Source: Bacteroidales bacterium (GTDB lineage Bacteria; Bacteroidota; Bacteroidia; Bacteroidales; UBA932). Taken from it: a stretch of DNA of 64,000 nucleotides. Location of the stretch: the NCBI GenBank assembly GCA_017554335.1, contig JAFZIO010000039.1, positions 1-64,000 of the forward strand. The letters are read 5' to 3'. Positions 17,942-25,637 of this stretch are shown in pieces. Each line of letters opens with the position of its first letter. The first letter of the stretch is position 1. The notes under the pieces are model-generated. The model was not told the DNA's origin and did no database searches. It was given only the letters and a program-made list of their open reading frames with translations. The position numbers were made by a program, and so were the translations under genes.

Positions 17942-19386
17942 TGCTTGAAAATCTCCGTAACTATTTCTTTTTCGTCAAAATGACGTTTTTCTGTACCTAT
18001 TATCTGGTAGTTTTCATGACCCTTGCCTGCCAGCAGCACTGTACTGCCGTCGGGGGAGAGCATGAGGGCGGTGCGTATGGCCTCCTTGCGGTCGGCGATG
18101 AACACCGCCTTGGCCAGCCCTGCGGGGCTGAAGCCCTTGCGTATGTCTTCCAGTATGTCTTCCGTCTTCTCCGTGCGGGAGTTGTCCGAGGTGACGAAGA
18201 TGCGGTCCGCCCACTTCTCGGCCACTGCCGCCATCTCCGGGCGCTTGGTCTTGTCGCGGTCGCCGCCGCAGCCGAAGAGACATGCCAGATGCTTCTCGGG
18301 GGCTACCTCACGAAGGGTCTTGAGCACGTTCTCCATGGCGTCTGGCGTGTGCGCGTAGTCGATTACGGCACAGAGGCCCCTCGGCCCGTGCAGGGTCTCG
18401 AGGCGTCCGGGGGCGGATTCCAGCTTGGACAGAGCCACCAGCACCTCTTCCTTGTCGGCCCCCAGTTCTACCGCTGCGGAGTAGATTGCCAGCAGGTTGT
18501 AGGCGTTGTGGGCGCCTATCAGGCGGGTCCACACTTCGGCCCCGTCGATGCGGAGCAGCATGCCCTCGAAGCTCTGCTCCATTACGCGGCAGCTATGGTC
18601 TGCGATGCTCCTGCAGGAGTAAGTGACCTTGCGTGCAGCGGTGTTCTGAAGCATCACCTCTCCGTGCTTGTCGTCCACGTTGGTAATGGCGGTCGCCTTG
18701 GGGCTGAGCATGTCGAAGAAGAGCTTCTTGCAGCGGAGGTACTCGGCGAAGGTGCCATGGTAGTCGAGATGGTCGTGAGTAAGGTTGGAGAAAATGCCCA
18801 CGGCGAACTCGAGGCCGGTCACCCTGTCCTGCTCCACTCCGATAGAACTTACCTCCATGAAGCAGTAGTCGCATCCGGCGTCCACCATCTGTGCCATCAG
18901 GGAGTTGATGGTAACGGGGTCGGAGGTGGTATTTGCGGTCTCCAGGCGCCTGGGTCCTACGTAGTTGGCTATGGTGGAAAGGAGCCCGCACTCGTAGCCG
19001 AGGCTGCGGAAGAGGTTGTAAAGCAGCGTGACGGTAGTGGTCTTGCCGTTTGTGCCGGTAATGCCCACCAGTTTCAGCTTGCCGCTCGGGTGCCCGTAGA
19101 ACGCGTCCGCCGCCATTGCTACGGCCTTGCGGCTGTTCCCGACGGTGATGCGGGTGACGGCCTGTCCGTCGAATGCGGCGGGCTGTTCATACATGACCGC
19201 GCTTGCGCCTTGTTCAATGGCCTTGCCTATATACGCACGTCCGTCGTTCCCGCAACCGTTCACTGCTATGAACAGGCAGCCGGGACATGCCTTCCGGGAG
19301 TCGTTGGTCACGGAAGTGATCTCAATGCCGCTGGGGCCTTCGATCGCGGTAACACCGCAATTCTTTATGATGTCTGACAGTTTCAT
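17926..19386 (-). CDS. murE: UDP-MurNAc-tripeptide synthetase
   Basis: MurE adds the third stem-peptide residue. The 486-residue protein has the GTNGKTTT ATP site at residues 110-117, the HDHLDYHGT motif near 204 and a C-terminal domain with VIDYAHTPDAME and GCGGDRDKTKRP. The substrate-selecting motif, DNPR in meso-diaminopimelate enzymes, reads DNSR at 401-404: the arginine that recognises DAP is kept but the proline is not. DAP addition is therefore likely but not certain. It overlaps ftsI by four bases. Confidence 0.95.
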   Translation of the reverse strand: MKLSDIIKNCGVTAIEGPSGIEITSVTNDSRKACPGCLFIAVNGCGNDGRAYIGKAIEQGASAVMYEQPAAFDGQAVTRITVGNSRKAVAMAADAFYGHPSGKLKLVGITGTNGKTTTVTLLYNLFRSLGYECGLLSTIANYVGPRRLETANTTSDPVTINSLMAQMVDAGCDYCFMEVSSIGVEQDRVTGLEFAVGIFSNLTHDHLDYHGTFAEYLRCKKLFFDMLSPKATAITNVDDKHGEVMLQNTAARKVTYSCRSIADHSCRVMEQSFEGMLLRIDGAEVWTRLIGAHNAYNLLAIYSAAVELGADKEEVLVALSKLESAPGRLETLHGPRGLCAVIDYAHTPDAMENVLKTLREVAPEKHLACLFGCGGDRDKTKRPEMAAVAEKWADRIFVTSDNSRTEKTEDILEDIRKGFSPAGLAKAVFIADRKEAIRTALMLSPDGSTVLLAGKGHENYQIIGTEKRHFDEKEIVTEIFKQCSTI

Positions 19387-21263
19387 TTGGCTGCGCTGAT
19401 TGTAGGTCTGAATACCGAATCTATACTGTAAATATTGTTGACAAGGCTCTTGACTGCCCTTGCGGGTATGCCGCCGCCCTGGAATTGCTTGGAAGTGGGT
19501 TTGCTGAACACGGTGCAGATAACGCTGTATCTGGGATCGTCGGCAGGGAAGAAGCCCACGAAAGTACCCTGGTATTTGCGCCTGCCCATCTCATCCCTGT
19601 ACGAACCTCCGGCATAGGTGCCGAAAGAAGTGCCGGTCTTGCCGGCCACGGCGCACTTGGCATCCTTCAGCCTGCGGGCCGTACCCTCTTCGGTAACTGC
19701 CTTGAGGGCCCTCGTGATGGTGTCGGCCACGGCCTTGCTGCATATTGTGGACATAAGTGCGGGGCCGCGCTTGTTCTTTACTACGCCGTTCAGCTCTATG
19801 TCTTCCACTAGGTAAGGCTTCATCATCTTGCCCTTGTTCGCAATCGCGTTGTAGAAACAGAGTATGTGCATCGGAGTCTCGCGGGTGCCGTAGCCGTATC
19901 CCATGACCGCCAGGTCGGTGATGCTCCAGTAGCGGTTCTTGTCTTTCGGCGAAGGGATGGTCGGTGTTGCCAGGCCTTCCAGGTCGAAGTCGAACGCCTC
20001 TCCCAGCTTGTAGCTGTGGATATTCTCGATGAAGCGCATAGGCTTCTTGCCGTAGTTGGATACCGCCAGCGTTCCGAAGACGTAGTTGGAGGAGATGCGG
20101 AAGCCCTCGATAATCGAGATGCTGGTGGTATGGTCGATGCGCTCGTGGTCCAGGATATGGACGTCCTGCGGCACGCCCCTCGCATCCTTGATGATGCCGT
20201 GGTTGGTGGGGATGGTCTCGTCCAGGCTCTTTATGTAGCCGTCGGAGAGCACCTGCATAAGGGTGACCGTCTTGAACACGGAACCGGGCTCGATGGCGCG
20301 GCCGATGGCGAGGTTGCTCACCTCCTCGAAGTCGGCACCGTCGCCGTCGCGGTAGAGGTTGACCATGGAGCGTATGGCTCCGGTGGAGGTCTCCATCAGC
20401 ACGAGGCAGGCTCCCTCGAGGTCGGTCTCCTCCTTGATCTCGTCGTACAGGGCATGGTAGGCGATGTCCTGGTAGTCGATGTTGAGGGTGGTGCGTATGT
20501 CCCGGCCGTCGACCGGCAGCAGCTTGGTGCTGTCGTTGTCGAGTATGATGCCGGCGTCGGTCTTGCGGGTGTATTCGACTCCCTCGCGTCCGTGCAGCAC
20601 GTAGTCGAACTTGCCCTCCAGGCCCACGTGCGTGTTGCCCACGTCGGAGCGGTTGTTGCGGACGAATCCGATTGTGCGGCGGGCCAGCTTGCCGTAGGGG
20701 TAGATGCGAATGTTCTGCTGTTCGGCGATGAGGCCTCCCTTGTATTTGCCTTCGTTGAACAGGGGGAAGCCGCAGATGCGGTTGTAGACGTTGCGGTCTA
20801 CTGGTCTGCCGAACTTGAGATACTTCTTGCCGTTCTTGCGGCCGTTGCGTATCATGTTCCAATAGTCGTCGGCGCTCTTCTCCGGGAATACCTTGGCGAG
20901 CTCTACGCTGAGGGCCTTGGCCTTCGTGAGCCATTCTTCTTCCTTCCGGGCGCCGTCCTTCTTGTCGTTGGCGAACTCTTCGCGGCGGACCGTGCAGTCC
21001 ATGGCTATCTGGTAAGTAGGGCAGGACATTGCCAGCAGGCGTCCTTCGCAGTCGATAATGTTGCCCCGGACCGGCTCTATGGCCCTGGCGCGGCTGCTCG
21101 GGGTAAGTGCTCCTTCGATCTTGGGGTTGGGGTTGAAGAAGACCTGAACGTAGACCAGCTTGACGAACAGCAGTACTGAGGCGAGCAGCAACAGCACGTA
21201 GAACACATAGAGTATCACCCCTATGCGGTCCCTGTTTTTCTTTATGTTGCCGTTCACTTCCAT
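19383..21263 (-). CDS. ftsI: Septal penicillin-binding protein FtsI (PBP3-like transpeptidase)
   Basis: This class B penicillin-binding protein crosslinks septal peptidoglycan. The 626-residue protein has an N-terminal membrane helix (about 15-40), a dimerisation domain with the RGNIIDCEGRLLA segment, and a transpeptidase domain with all three motifs: SVFK at 328-331, SSN at 391-393 and KTG at 542-544. It ends about 80 residues after KTG, so no PASTA domain is present, although many Bacteroidota homologues are around 700 residues with one. It lies three bases after ftsL and overlaps murE by four. Confidence 0.95.
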   Translation of the reverse strand: MEVNGNIKKNRDRIGVILYVFYVLLLLASVLLFVKLVYVQVFFNPNPKIEGALTPSSRARAIEPVRGNIIDCEGRLLAMSCPTYQIAMDCTVRREEFANDKKDGARKEEEWLTKAKALSVELAKVFPEKSADDYWNMIRNGRKNGKKYLKFGRPVDRNVYNRICGFPLFNEGKYKGGLIAEQQNIRIYPYGKLARRTIGFVRNNRSDVGNTHVGLEGKFDYVLHGREGVEYTRKTDAGIILDNDSTKLLPVDGRDIRTTLNIDYQDIAYHALYDEIKEETDLEGACLVLMETSTGAIRSMVNLYRDGDGADFEEVSNLAIGRAIEPGSVFKTVTLMQVLSDGYIKSLDETIPTNHGIIKDARGVPQDVHILDHERIDHTTSISIIEGFRISSNYVFGTLAVSNYGKKPMRFIENIHSYKLGEAFDFDLEGLATPTIPSPKDKNRYWSITDLAVMGYGYGTRETPMHILCFYNAIANKGKMMKPYLVEDIELNGVVKNKRGPALMSTICSKAVADTITRALKAVTEEGTARRLKDAKCAVAGKTGTSFGTYAGGSYRDEMGRRKYQGTFVGFFPADDPRYSVICTVFSKPTSKQFQGGGIPARAVKSLVNNIYSIDSVFRPTISAAK

Positions 21264-21266
21264 GTT

Positions 21267-21614
21267 CTACTTTAATACTATTGCCGGGTTCTGCGGTTCC
21301 GTTACCTTGGAGCCCATCTGCTGCAGCATGCTGTTCACCGTGGCGCGGCGGCTGAGGCTTACTACCTCGAAGGTCTTCTGGGTGTGGACTATCTCCAGCT
21401 CCCTGAGCGTGGCCTTGTTGCGCTCCACCTTGTTCATCGTGCCTTCTATCATCAGCGAAATCCAGATAATCATGGCAAAGAGGAAGAAGGTATAGACAAT
21501 GTGGATGAAGTACCTTCCCACATCCAGGCGGAGCAGGAACTCACCCTTGAGTATGGCCCTGAAACTGTTCTTGAGCCATGTGCCTATATCCTGTATTTTC
21601 CAGGTCTTGTCCAT
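21267..21614 (-). CDS. ftsL: FtsL-like cell division protein
   Basis: The 115-residue protein has an N-terminal cytoplasmic part, one membrane helix (about 33-52, YFIHIVYTFFLFAMIIW) and a periplasmic region with heptad-like pattern ending near KVTEPQNP. Size, topology and place between rsmH and ftsI are those of FtsL, a bitopic divisome protein that forms a coiled coil with FtsB. Sequence alone would not identify it. Its ATG shares one base with the rsmH stop (TAATG). Confidence 0.85.
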   Translation of the reverse strand: MDKTWKIQDIGTWLKNSFRAILKGEFLLRLDVGRYFIHIVYTFFLFAMIIWISLMIEGTMNKVERNKATLRELEIVHTQKTFEVVSLSRRATVNSMLQQMGSKVTEPQNPAIVLK

Positions 21615-22516
21615 TATATCTTTTCCGCTATTCTCAGCTTTGCGCTGCGCGCGCGTGTATTTCCTTCTATTTCATCTTCCTCCGGCAGTATGGGCTTGCG
21701 GTTCACAGCCTTGAGCGGGGCGCTGGTGTTGCCGTAAACATCCTTGCTCTCGGTCCCGTCCGTATTGCCGCTGCGGATGAAGTTCTTGACCATCCTGTCT
21801 TCCAGGGAGTGATAGGTTATGACGGCGAGCCTTCCGCCCCTTTTCAGGGATTTGGCAGCTCCGGGGAGGAATTTTTCCAGGGAGCGCATTTCGTCGTTCA
21901 CCTCTATTCTCAGGGCCTGGTAGACTTTGGCCAGATATTTATGCTCCGCGAAAGAAGGCAGGGCTCCCGCTATGGCATTGCCGAGGTCGCCGGTGGAGAG
22001 GATCTGCGCCTGTGAGCGGGCCGCGACGATGAGAAGCGCCAGCTTACGGGCGTTGTCCACCTCACCGTAGATTTTGAAGATCCTTTCCAATTCTTCTTGC
22101 GTATAAGAATTGACAATGTCAGAGGCGGTTTTGGCGCCCTGCACATTCATTCGCATATCGAGGGGACCGTCGAAGCGGAAGGAGAAGCCTCTTTCCGCCG
22201 TATCGAACTGGTGGGAGCTTACGCCGAGGTCGGCGAGCACTCCGTCCAGGCCGTCGGGAGCCTCGATAAGAGCATAGTTATGTATGAATCTGAAATTGTT
22301 GTGTATCAGTTTGAAGCGGGGGTCTTCCGGGGCGTTTCCGGAGGCGTCCGCATCGCGGTCGAAGGCAATCAGGCGGCCCTTGGGGGAGAGCCGTTTGAGT
22401 ATTTCCCTGGAGTGCCCGCCTCCGCCGAAGGTAGCATCGGCGTAGACACCGTCCGGGTTCTGCACCAGGGCGTCGACACTTGCGTTGAGTAGTACGGGAT
22501 TATGGTATTCGCTCAT
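21614..22516 (-). CDS. rsmH: 16S rRNA (cytosine-1402-N4)-methyltransferase
   Basis: RsmH (MraW) methylates the exocyclic N4 of C1402 in 16S rRNA using S-adenosylmethionine. The 300-residue protein opens with EYHNPVLLNASVDAL and the SAM-binding segment ADATFGGGGHSREIL, contains LADLGVSSHQFD and FRFDGPLDMRMN, and has VITYHSLEDRMVK near the C-terminus, all diagnostic. It lies 12 bases after mraZ. Confidence 0.98.
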   Translation of the reverse strand: MSEYHNPVLLNASVDALVQNPDGVYADATFGGGGHSREILKRLSPKGRLIAFDRDADASGNAPEDPRFKLIHNNFRFIHNYALIEAPDGLDGVLADLGVSSHQFDTAERGFSFRFDGPLDMRMNVQGAKTASDIVNSYTQEELERIFKIYGEVDNARKLALLIVAARSQAQILSTGDLGNAIAGALPSFAEHKYLAKVYQALRIEVNDEMRSLEKFLPGAAKSLKRGGRLAVITYHSLEDRMVKNFIRSGNTDGTESKDVYGNTSAPLKAVNRKPILPEEDEIEGNTRARSAKLRIAEKI

Positions 22517-22528
22517 TGCCTCCTACTC

Positions 22529-22978
22529 CTATTTCTTGGAGAGGCTCTTGGCAATTGAGATGAAACTGTCGTTCGTGATACGGGAGCTTTCGAATGCTTC
22601 CTTCGCCCAAACTTCCAATTTGAAACCAACGCCGAAGAATACCACTTCCTTGTTAATACCTATTGCGTCAAGAAGTTCACGCGAAATGGAGATACGTCCG
22701 AGTTTGGAGTCCGGCTCTACAATGTCGACGTCACGCATGTATTCTCTCCAGAATGTGACGTGGTCGGGATTGAAGAAGTCGAGCTCTTCTTTGATCTTGT
22801 CCGCCTGTCGTGTCCACTCTTCAAATGTGTACATTTCCAGACAGGGGTCATAGATACTTTTTTTGATTACAAACCTCATATCGCCACCCGCCGGCATATC
22901 CCTGCGAATGGCGGCAGGGAAGACTATTCTTCCCTTGTCGTCGGTTTTCGCCGGGTATTTTCCGTAAAAAGTGACCAT
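22529..22978 (-). CDS. mraZ: Transcriptional regulator MraZ
   Basis: MraZ is a double AbrB-like (SpoVT) DNA-binding protein that controls its own dcw operon in several bacteria. The start chosen is the ATG at 22978 giving MVTFYGKYPAKTDDKGR, the conserved family N-terminus; an in-frame ATG eight codons upstream (23002) falls inside the promoter box. Two repeats are visible: KGRIVFPAAIRRDM near residue 16 and LGRISISRELLDAIG near residue 97. The protein has 149 residues. It is the first gene of the cluster and has its own promoter. Confidence 0.95.
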   Translation of the reverse strand: MVTFYGKYPAKTDDKGRIVFPAAIRRDMPAGGDMRFVIKKSIYDPCLEMYTFEEWTRQADKIKEELDFFNPDHVTFWREYMRDVDIVEPDSKLGRISISRELLDAIGINKEVVFFGVGFKLEVWAKEAFESSRITNDSFISIAKSLSKK

Positions 22979-22999
22979 AATTATTCTTATACGCAGTTG

Positions 23000-23007
23000 C
23001 AAAGATA
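23000..23007 (-). promoter_or_regulatory. mraZ promoter -7 box (TATCTTTG)
   Basis: On the minus strand TATCTTTG matches the Bacteroidota -7 consensus TAnnTTTG exactly, 21 bases before the mraZ start codon. The upstream 40 bases are strongly AT-rich. The -33 element is weak by eye. Confidence 0.6.
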
Positions 23008-23044
23008 ATAATTATTTTCCACTTTATTACATTTCGTTACAATT

Positions 23045-23065
23045 TTTTCCACAAAGTTATCAACA
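23045..23065 (+). promoter_or_regulatory. Pair of DnaA-box-like 9-mers
   Basis: TTTTCCACA (23045-23053) and TTATCAACA (23057-23065) each match the DnaA box TTATCCACA at eight of nine positions and lie three bases apart in the same orientation, next to the AT-rich mraZ promoter. They could bind DnaA; chance in AT-rich DNA is possible. Confidence 0.35.
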
Positions 23066-23076
23066 GGTGCCTTTCA

Positions 23077-23233
23077 CGGCCGGAGAGCCTGCTCTAACGG
23101 GGCCTTTGGCTGCTGCCGCAGCCAGCAATTATCCCCCTTCACCCCCAAGGGACTGAGGGGCGTTCCCCTCAGACTCCCTGGAAGGGGCCCGCATCAGCGG
23201 GAAGGCGCCCCGTGAGAACAGGCTCTCCGGCCG
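23077..23233. repeat. Composite palindromic element with 28-base inverted ends
   Basis: The left arm (23077-23104, starting CGGCCGGAGAGCCTG) and right arm (23204-23233, ending AGGCTCTCCGGCCG) are inverted copies with about two mismatches and one small gap. Between them lies a second palindrome, CTGAGGGG-CGTT-CCCCTCAG at 23153-23172, whose surroundings resemble 46041-46100. No transposase or clear target-site duplication is seen. It fills most of the gap between the histidine phosphatase and mraZ, together with the palindrome at 23279-23306; the rest of the gap shows nothing recognisable. Confidence 0.6.
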
Positions 23234-23278
23234 GATGCTGCAAAATGTATATGGCTGGGGATCAGCCTATAACAAAAA

Positions 23279-23306
23279 CCAAGTGGGGGAAATAGCCCCC
23301 ACTTGG
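23279..23306 (-). repeat. 28-base palindrome CCAAGTGGGGG-N6-CCCCCACTTGG, copy 2
   Basis: The arms CCAAGTGGGGG (23279-23289) and CCCCCACTTGG (23296-23306) are perfect complements with a six-base loop. On the minus strand TTTTTGTTAT follows, so it can also act as an intrinsic terminator for the histidine phosphatase gene, whose stop lies about 75 bases upstream. It is related to 3228-3253, including the flanking GGAATSGATAA. Confidence 0.7.
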
Positions 23307-23381
23307 AATGGATAATTTGCTGAAAGTCAGCTGCTTGCGTTTTGCGGTATAAATCCGGCAGTCTGCTGTTTATCTGTTGCA

Positions 23382-24662
23382 CTACCTCTCTGTGACGAAC
23401 AGCGCCGTGCGGGAATTGAGATAGGACTTCAGGGCCGACCACTTGTAATACGGTCCGACGTAGGTGGGCAGGTCGCCGAAACGGGTCTCCTCGCCGTTCA
23501 GGAGCACTTTGACCAGGGGCCCGGCGGCACTTTTGCCGGAGGTGGTGTAGAAAACCAGCTGGAGGTTGGTGGCCATGGGGGATTTGTAGCTGCGGAAGTA
23601 GTCCGCCAGCTCGTCGGGATTCTCGGGAACGGTGCCGAAGTGGTCGATGTCCATTATCATCAGCAGGGTCATCAGAACGTGGTCGTGGCCGAAGCGGAGG
23701 TCGGCTCCCGTGCTGCCTTCGGAGAGGCGGCGGTCGGCTTTTGTTATCATGTCGTCAACTACCGACGAGCAGGGTGTCTGGTAGGGGTAGTACTCCCGGA
23801 AACGCTCATAGTTGTCCGTCTCCCAGAGAATTGCGTATTCGGCTGGTGTCAGCAGGCCGTTAACGTCGATCCGTTCCTCCTCGGGTATGCTGTTCATTCC
23901 GGCAATCATCATATAATAGTAGAAGAAGACCGTATAGGCGTCCCTCTTCTTCAGGCAGGCAGAGGGATCTTTGAACAGGCGCCCGAGGACCTCCTTGTAT
24001 TGCGGGAAGTGGCGGTAGAAGAATTCTTCGGAGCTCTCGGGATATGGGAATTTGAGCTCCGGGCCCTTGTAGAGGAAGGGGTTCTCGCCTTCGTTGGGGC
24101 GGGTCGCCTGGATGTCAAGGACTCCCTGATGGGCGTACACCGATGCCTTGGGGGCCTCGCGGGCGAAGGTGGTACATTCTGAGGTCATGCTCAGAATTGA
24201 GCGGACGGAACCGGAGGAGCAGGCGTCGATGGTGCTGCCCTCCTTGAACGCGTCTGGGAACGACTTCACCATGGTCCTGGCAATCCAGTCGTGCTGCTGC
24301 CAGCCGAGCGGGGTGAGGTCGCCGACTTTATATTTTCCCAGCTCCCAGAAGCGTTCCAGGTCGTTCAGAAGCTGAACGCCACGTTCGGTAAGGTTGTCGT
24401 GCTTGCGCGCCTCTTTCAGCATCTCCATAGGAACCCTGTAAGCCTTGGACGTGTAGGCATAGCGGGAGCCATGACGGCCGTAGTGGCTGATATATACGGC
24501 CTTATATCCTGCAGGGGCCGGTGACATGGGCTTGGGACTCATATCGTACGGCAGATCCAGACCATCAGCCTTGCTCCAGTCGGGGAGCCTGGGTTCCTGG
24601 GCGGAAAGGGGCAAGGTAATCAGGGAAAATACAAGAGCTAAGGAAAGCAGGCTACGTTTCAT
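23382..24662 (-). CDS. Secreted histidine acid phosphatase (branch 2)
   Basis: This 426-residue protein has a signal peptide (MKRSLLSLALVFSLITLPLSA) and the branch-2 histidine phosphatase motifs: the nucleophile loop YGRHGSRY (R63-H64-G65) and the proton-donor segment LRFGHDHVLM near residue 310. Family members include phytases and multiple inositol-polyphosphate phosphatases, so it probably releases phosphate from inositol phosphates or other phosphomonoesters in the periplasm or outside. The start at 24662 was preferred over an upstream ATG (24695) because it begins the signal peptide and lies just after the promoter box. Confidence 0.88.
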   Translation of the reverse strand: MKRSLLSLALVFSLITLPLSAQEPRLPDWSKADGLDLPYDMSPKPMSPAPAGYKAVYISHYGRHGSRYAYTSKAYRVPMEMLKEARKHDNLTERGVQLLNDLERFWELGKYKVGDLTPLGWQQHDWIARTMVKSFPDAFKEGSTIDACSSGSVRSILSMTSECTTFAREAPKASVYAHQGVLDIQATRPNEGENPFLYKGPELKFPYPESSEEFFYRHFPQYKEVLGRLFKDPSACLKKRDAYTVFFYYYMMIAGMNSIPEEERIDVNGLLTPAEYAILWETDNYERFREYYPYQTPCSSVVDDMITKADRRLSEGSTGADLRFGHDHVLMTLLMIMDIDHFGTVPENPDELADYFRSYKSPMATNLQLVFYTTSGKSAAGPLVKVLLNGEETRFGDLPTYVGPYYKWSALKSYLNSRTALFVTER

Positions 24663-24683
24663 GGCGCTAAGATTGTTTGAATA

Positions 24684-24691
24684 CAAATATA
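24684..24691 (-). promoter_or_regulatory. -7 box TATATTTG for the histidine phosphatase
   Basis: An exact TAnnTTTG on the minus strand, 21 bases before the start at 24662. It lies back to back with the box at 24721-24728. Confidence 0.55.
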
Positions 24692-24720
24692 GCAATTCTT
24701 GCCGTTATTAGACTTTTCAC

Positions 24721-24728
24721 TATCTTTG
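24721..24728 (+). promoter_or_regulatory. -7 box TATCTTTG for the LEA2-like lipoprotein operon
   Basis: An exact TAnnTTTG lies only seven bases before the ATG at 24736, with a TTCTTG about 20 bases upstream as a -33 candidate. Transcription would begin almost at the start codon, so the message may be nearly leaderless. Confidence 0.55.
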
Positions 24729-24735
24729 TATTCTG

Positions 24736-25203
24736 ATGAAAAGGGTAGCTGAATTAATCATTATTACCATCGCTGCGTTGTGTGCGGTATCGTGCTCGGG
24801 GTCGTTCAAGGATATTAAAGTGACGTCTTGCCAGCTTGTGGAAATAGTGCCCCGCGGTCTTTCCGCTTTCGACGCCACCATGGACCTTGTGGTAGACAAT
24901 CCGGCTCCCCAAGTGACTTTGTCAGAGATGGTTGCTTTGGTAAAGATGGACCAGCTGCCATGCCTTCACCTGGCTGCGGACGAGCTTACCATCGAGCCCC
25001 GGAGCGAGAATGCCTACACCGTCTTTTTTCACGGCCACCTGGACGAGAACTTCAATCCTTTCACCCTGCTTCTGCTTTTGAAGCAGGAGAATATGGACTC
25101 GCTGACCATGGATATCAGCTTCCGCGGATCGTTGAAGAGCGGTCTCGGCAAGCATTTTGAATACAATGATATCCCGATAAAAGATTTACTGGATAAGAAA
25201 TGA
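24736..25203 (+). CDS. LEA type 2-like lipoprotein
   Basis: The 155-residue protein has a lipoprotein signal with lipobox AVSC (Cys20). The rest is a single beta-rich domain whose pattern (ATMDLVVDNPAPQVTLSEM near 46-65, then a short hydrophobic strand series) resembles the LEA2/WHy fold: the core NPxxxxxxL motif is visible. Such lipoproteins are common and uncharacterised in Bacteroidota. It is the first gene of a three-gene unit and overlaps the SPOR gene by four bases (ATGA). Confidence 0.65.
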   Translation: MKRVAELIIITIAALCAVSCSGSFKDIKVTSCQLVEIVPRGLSAFDATMDLVVDNPAPQVTLSEMVALVKMDQLPCLHLAADELTIEPRSENAYTVFFHGHLDENFNPFTLLLLLKQENMDSLTMDISFRGSLKSGLGKHFEYNDIPIKDLLDKK

Positions 25204-25637
25204 AACGTATAGGACTGATTCTTACCGCTTTGCTTCTGTGCTTCGGGCTTCGTGCCCAGGAAGTGCAGGACAGCACCGCGGTGGTATACGATGTCTTTGC
25301 AAACCTTTCCGGGAACTTGTCCGTCAACCAGAGCCGGGAGATTCATGACGCCATGACCGCCCACATAGGACGTAACGAGCGCAGGACCGCTTCCGGGCTT
25401 GCCGGACAGACCTACCGCATAAGGATTTTCTTCGACAGCGGACAGAACGCACGCGCCGCATCCGAAGCCGCCGCCGCCCGTTTCCGCAGCTCCCATCCTG
25501 GCGTTCCCGTCTCCAGGACTTTTACGGATCCGTTCTTCAAGGTGACTGTCGGAAACTATTCTTCCAAGGCTGACGCAGCCGCAGCGCTAAAGACCATTCA
25601 GCAGGAATTCCCTGCCGCATTTATAGTGAGAAACTGA
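25200..25637 (+). CDS. Periplasmic SPOR domain protein
   Basis: The 145-residue protein has a signal peptide (MKRIGLILTALLLCFGLRAQ) and a C-terminal SPOR domain from about residue 70: YRIRIFFDSGQNARAA, RFRSSHPG, then FFKVTVGNYSSKADAAAALK. SPOR domains bind peptidoglycan strands lacking stem peptides, often at septa. The gene overlaps its upstream neighbour by four bases and shares one base with the rpoN start (TGATG), so the three genes are translationally coupled. Confidence 0.85.
   Translation: MKRIGLILTALLLCFGLRAQEVQDSTAVVYDVFANLSGNLSVNQSREIHDAMTAHIGRNERRTASGLAGQTYRIRIFFDSGQNARAASEAAAARFRSSHPGVPVSRTFTDPFFKVTVGNYSSKADAAAALKTIQQEFPAAFIVRN

Noticed and set aside
23041..23240. Chromosome replication origin
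   Set aside because: Only two imperfect DnaA-like boxes are visible, with no dnaA, no box cluster and no typical origin neighbours; left as a regulatory candidate.
23382..24695. Start of the histidine phosphatase at 24695
   Set aside because: That ATG lies upstream of the -7 box at 24684-24691 and would put extra residues before a clear signal peptide; 24662 was used.
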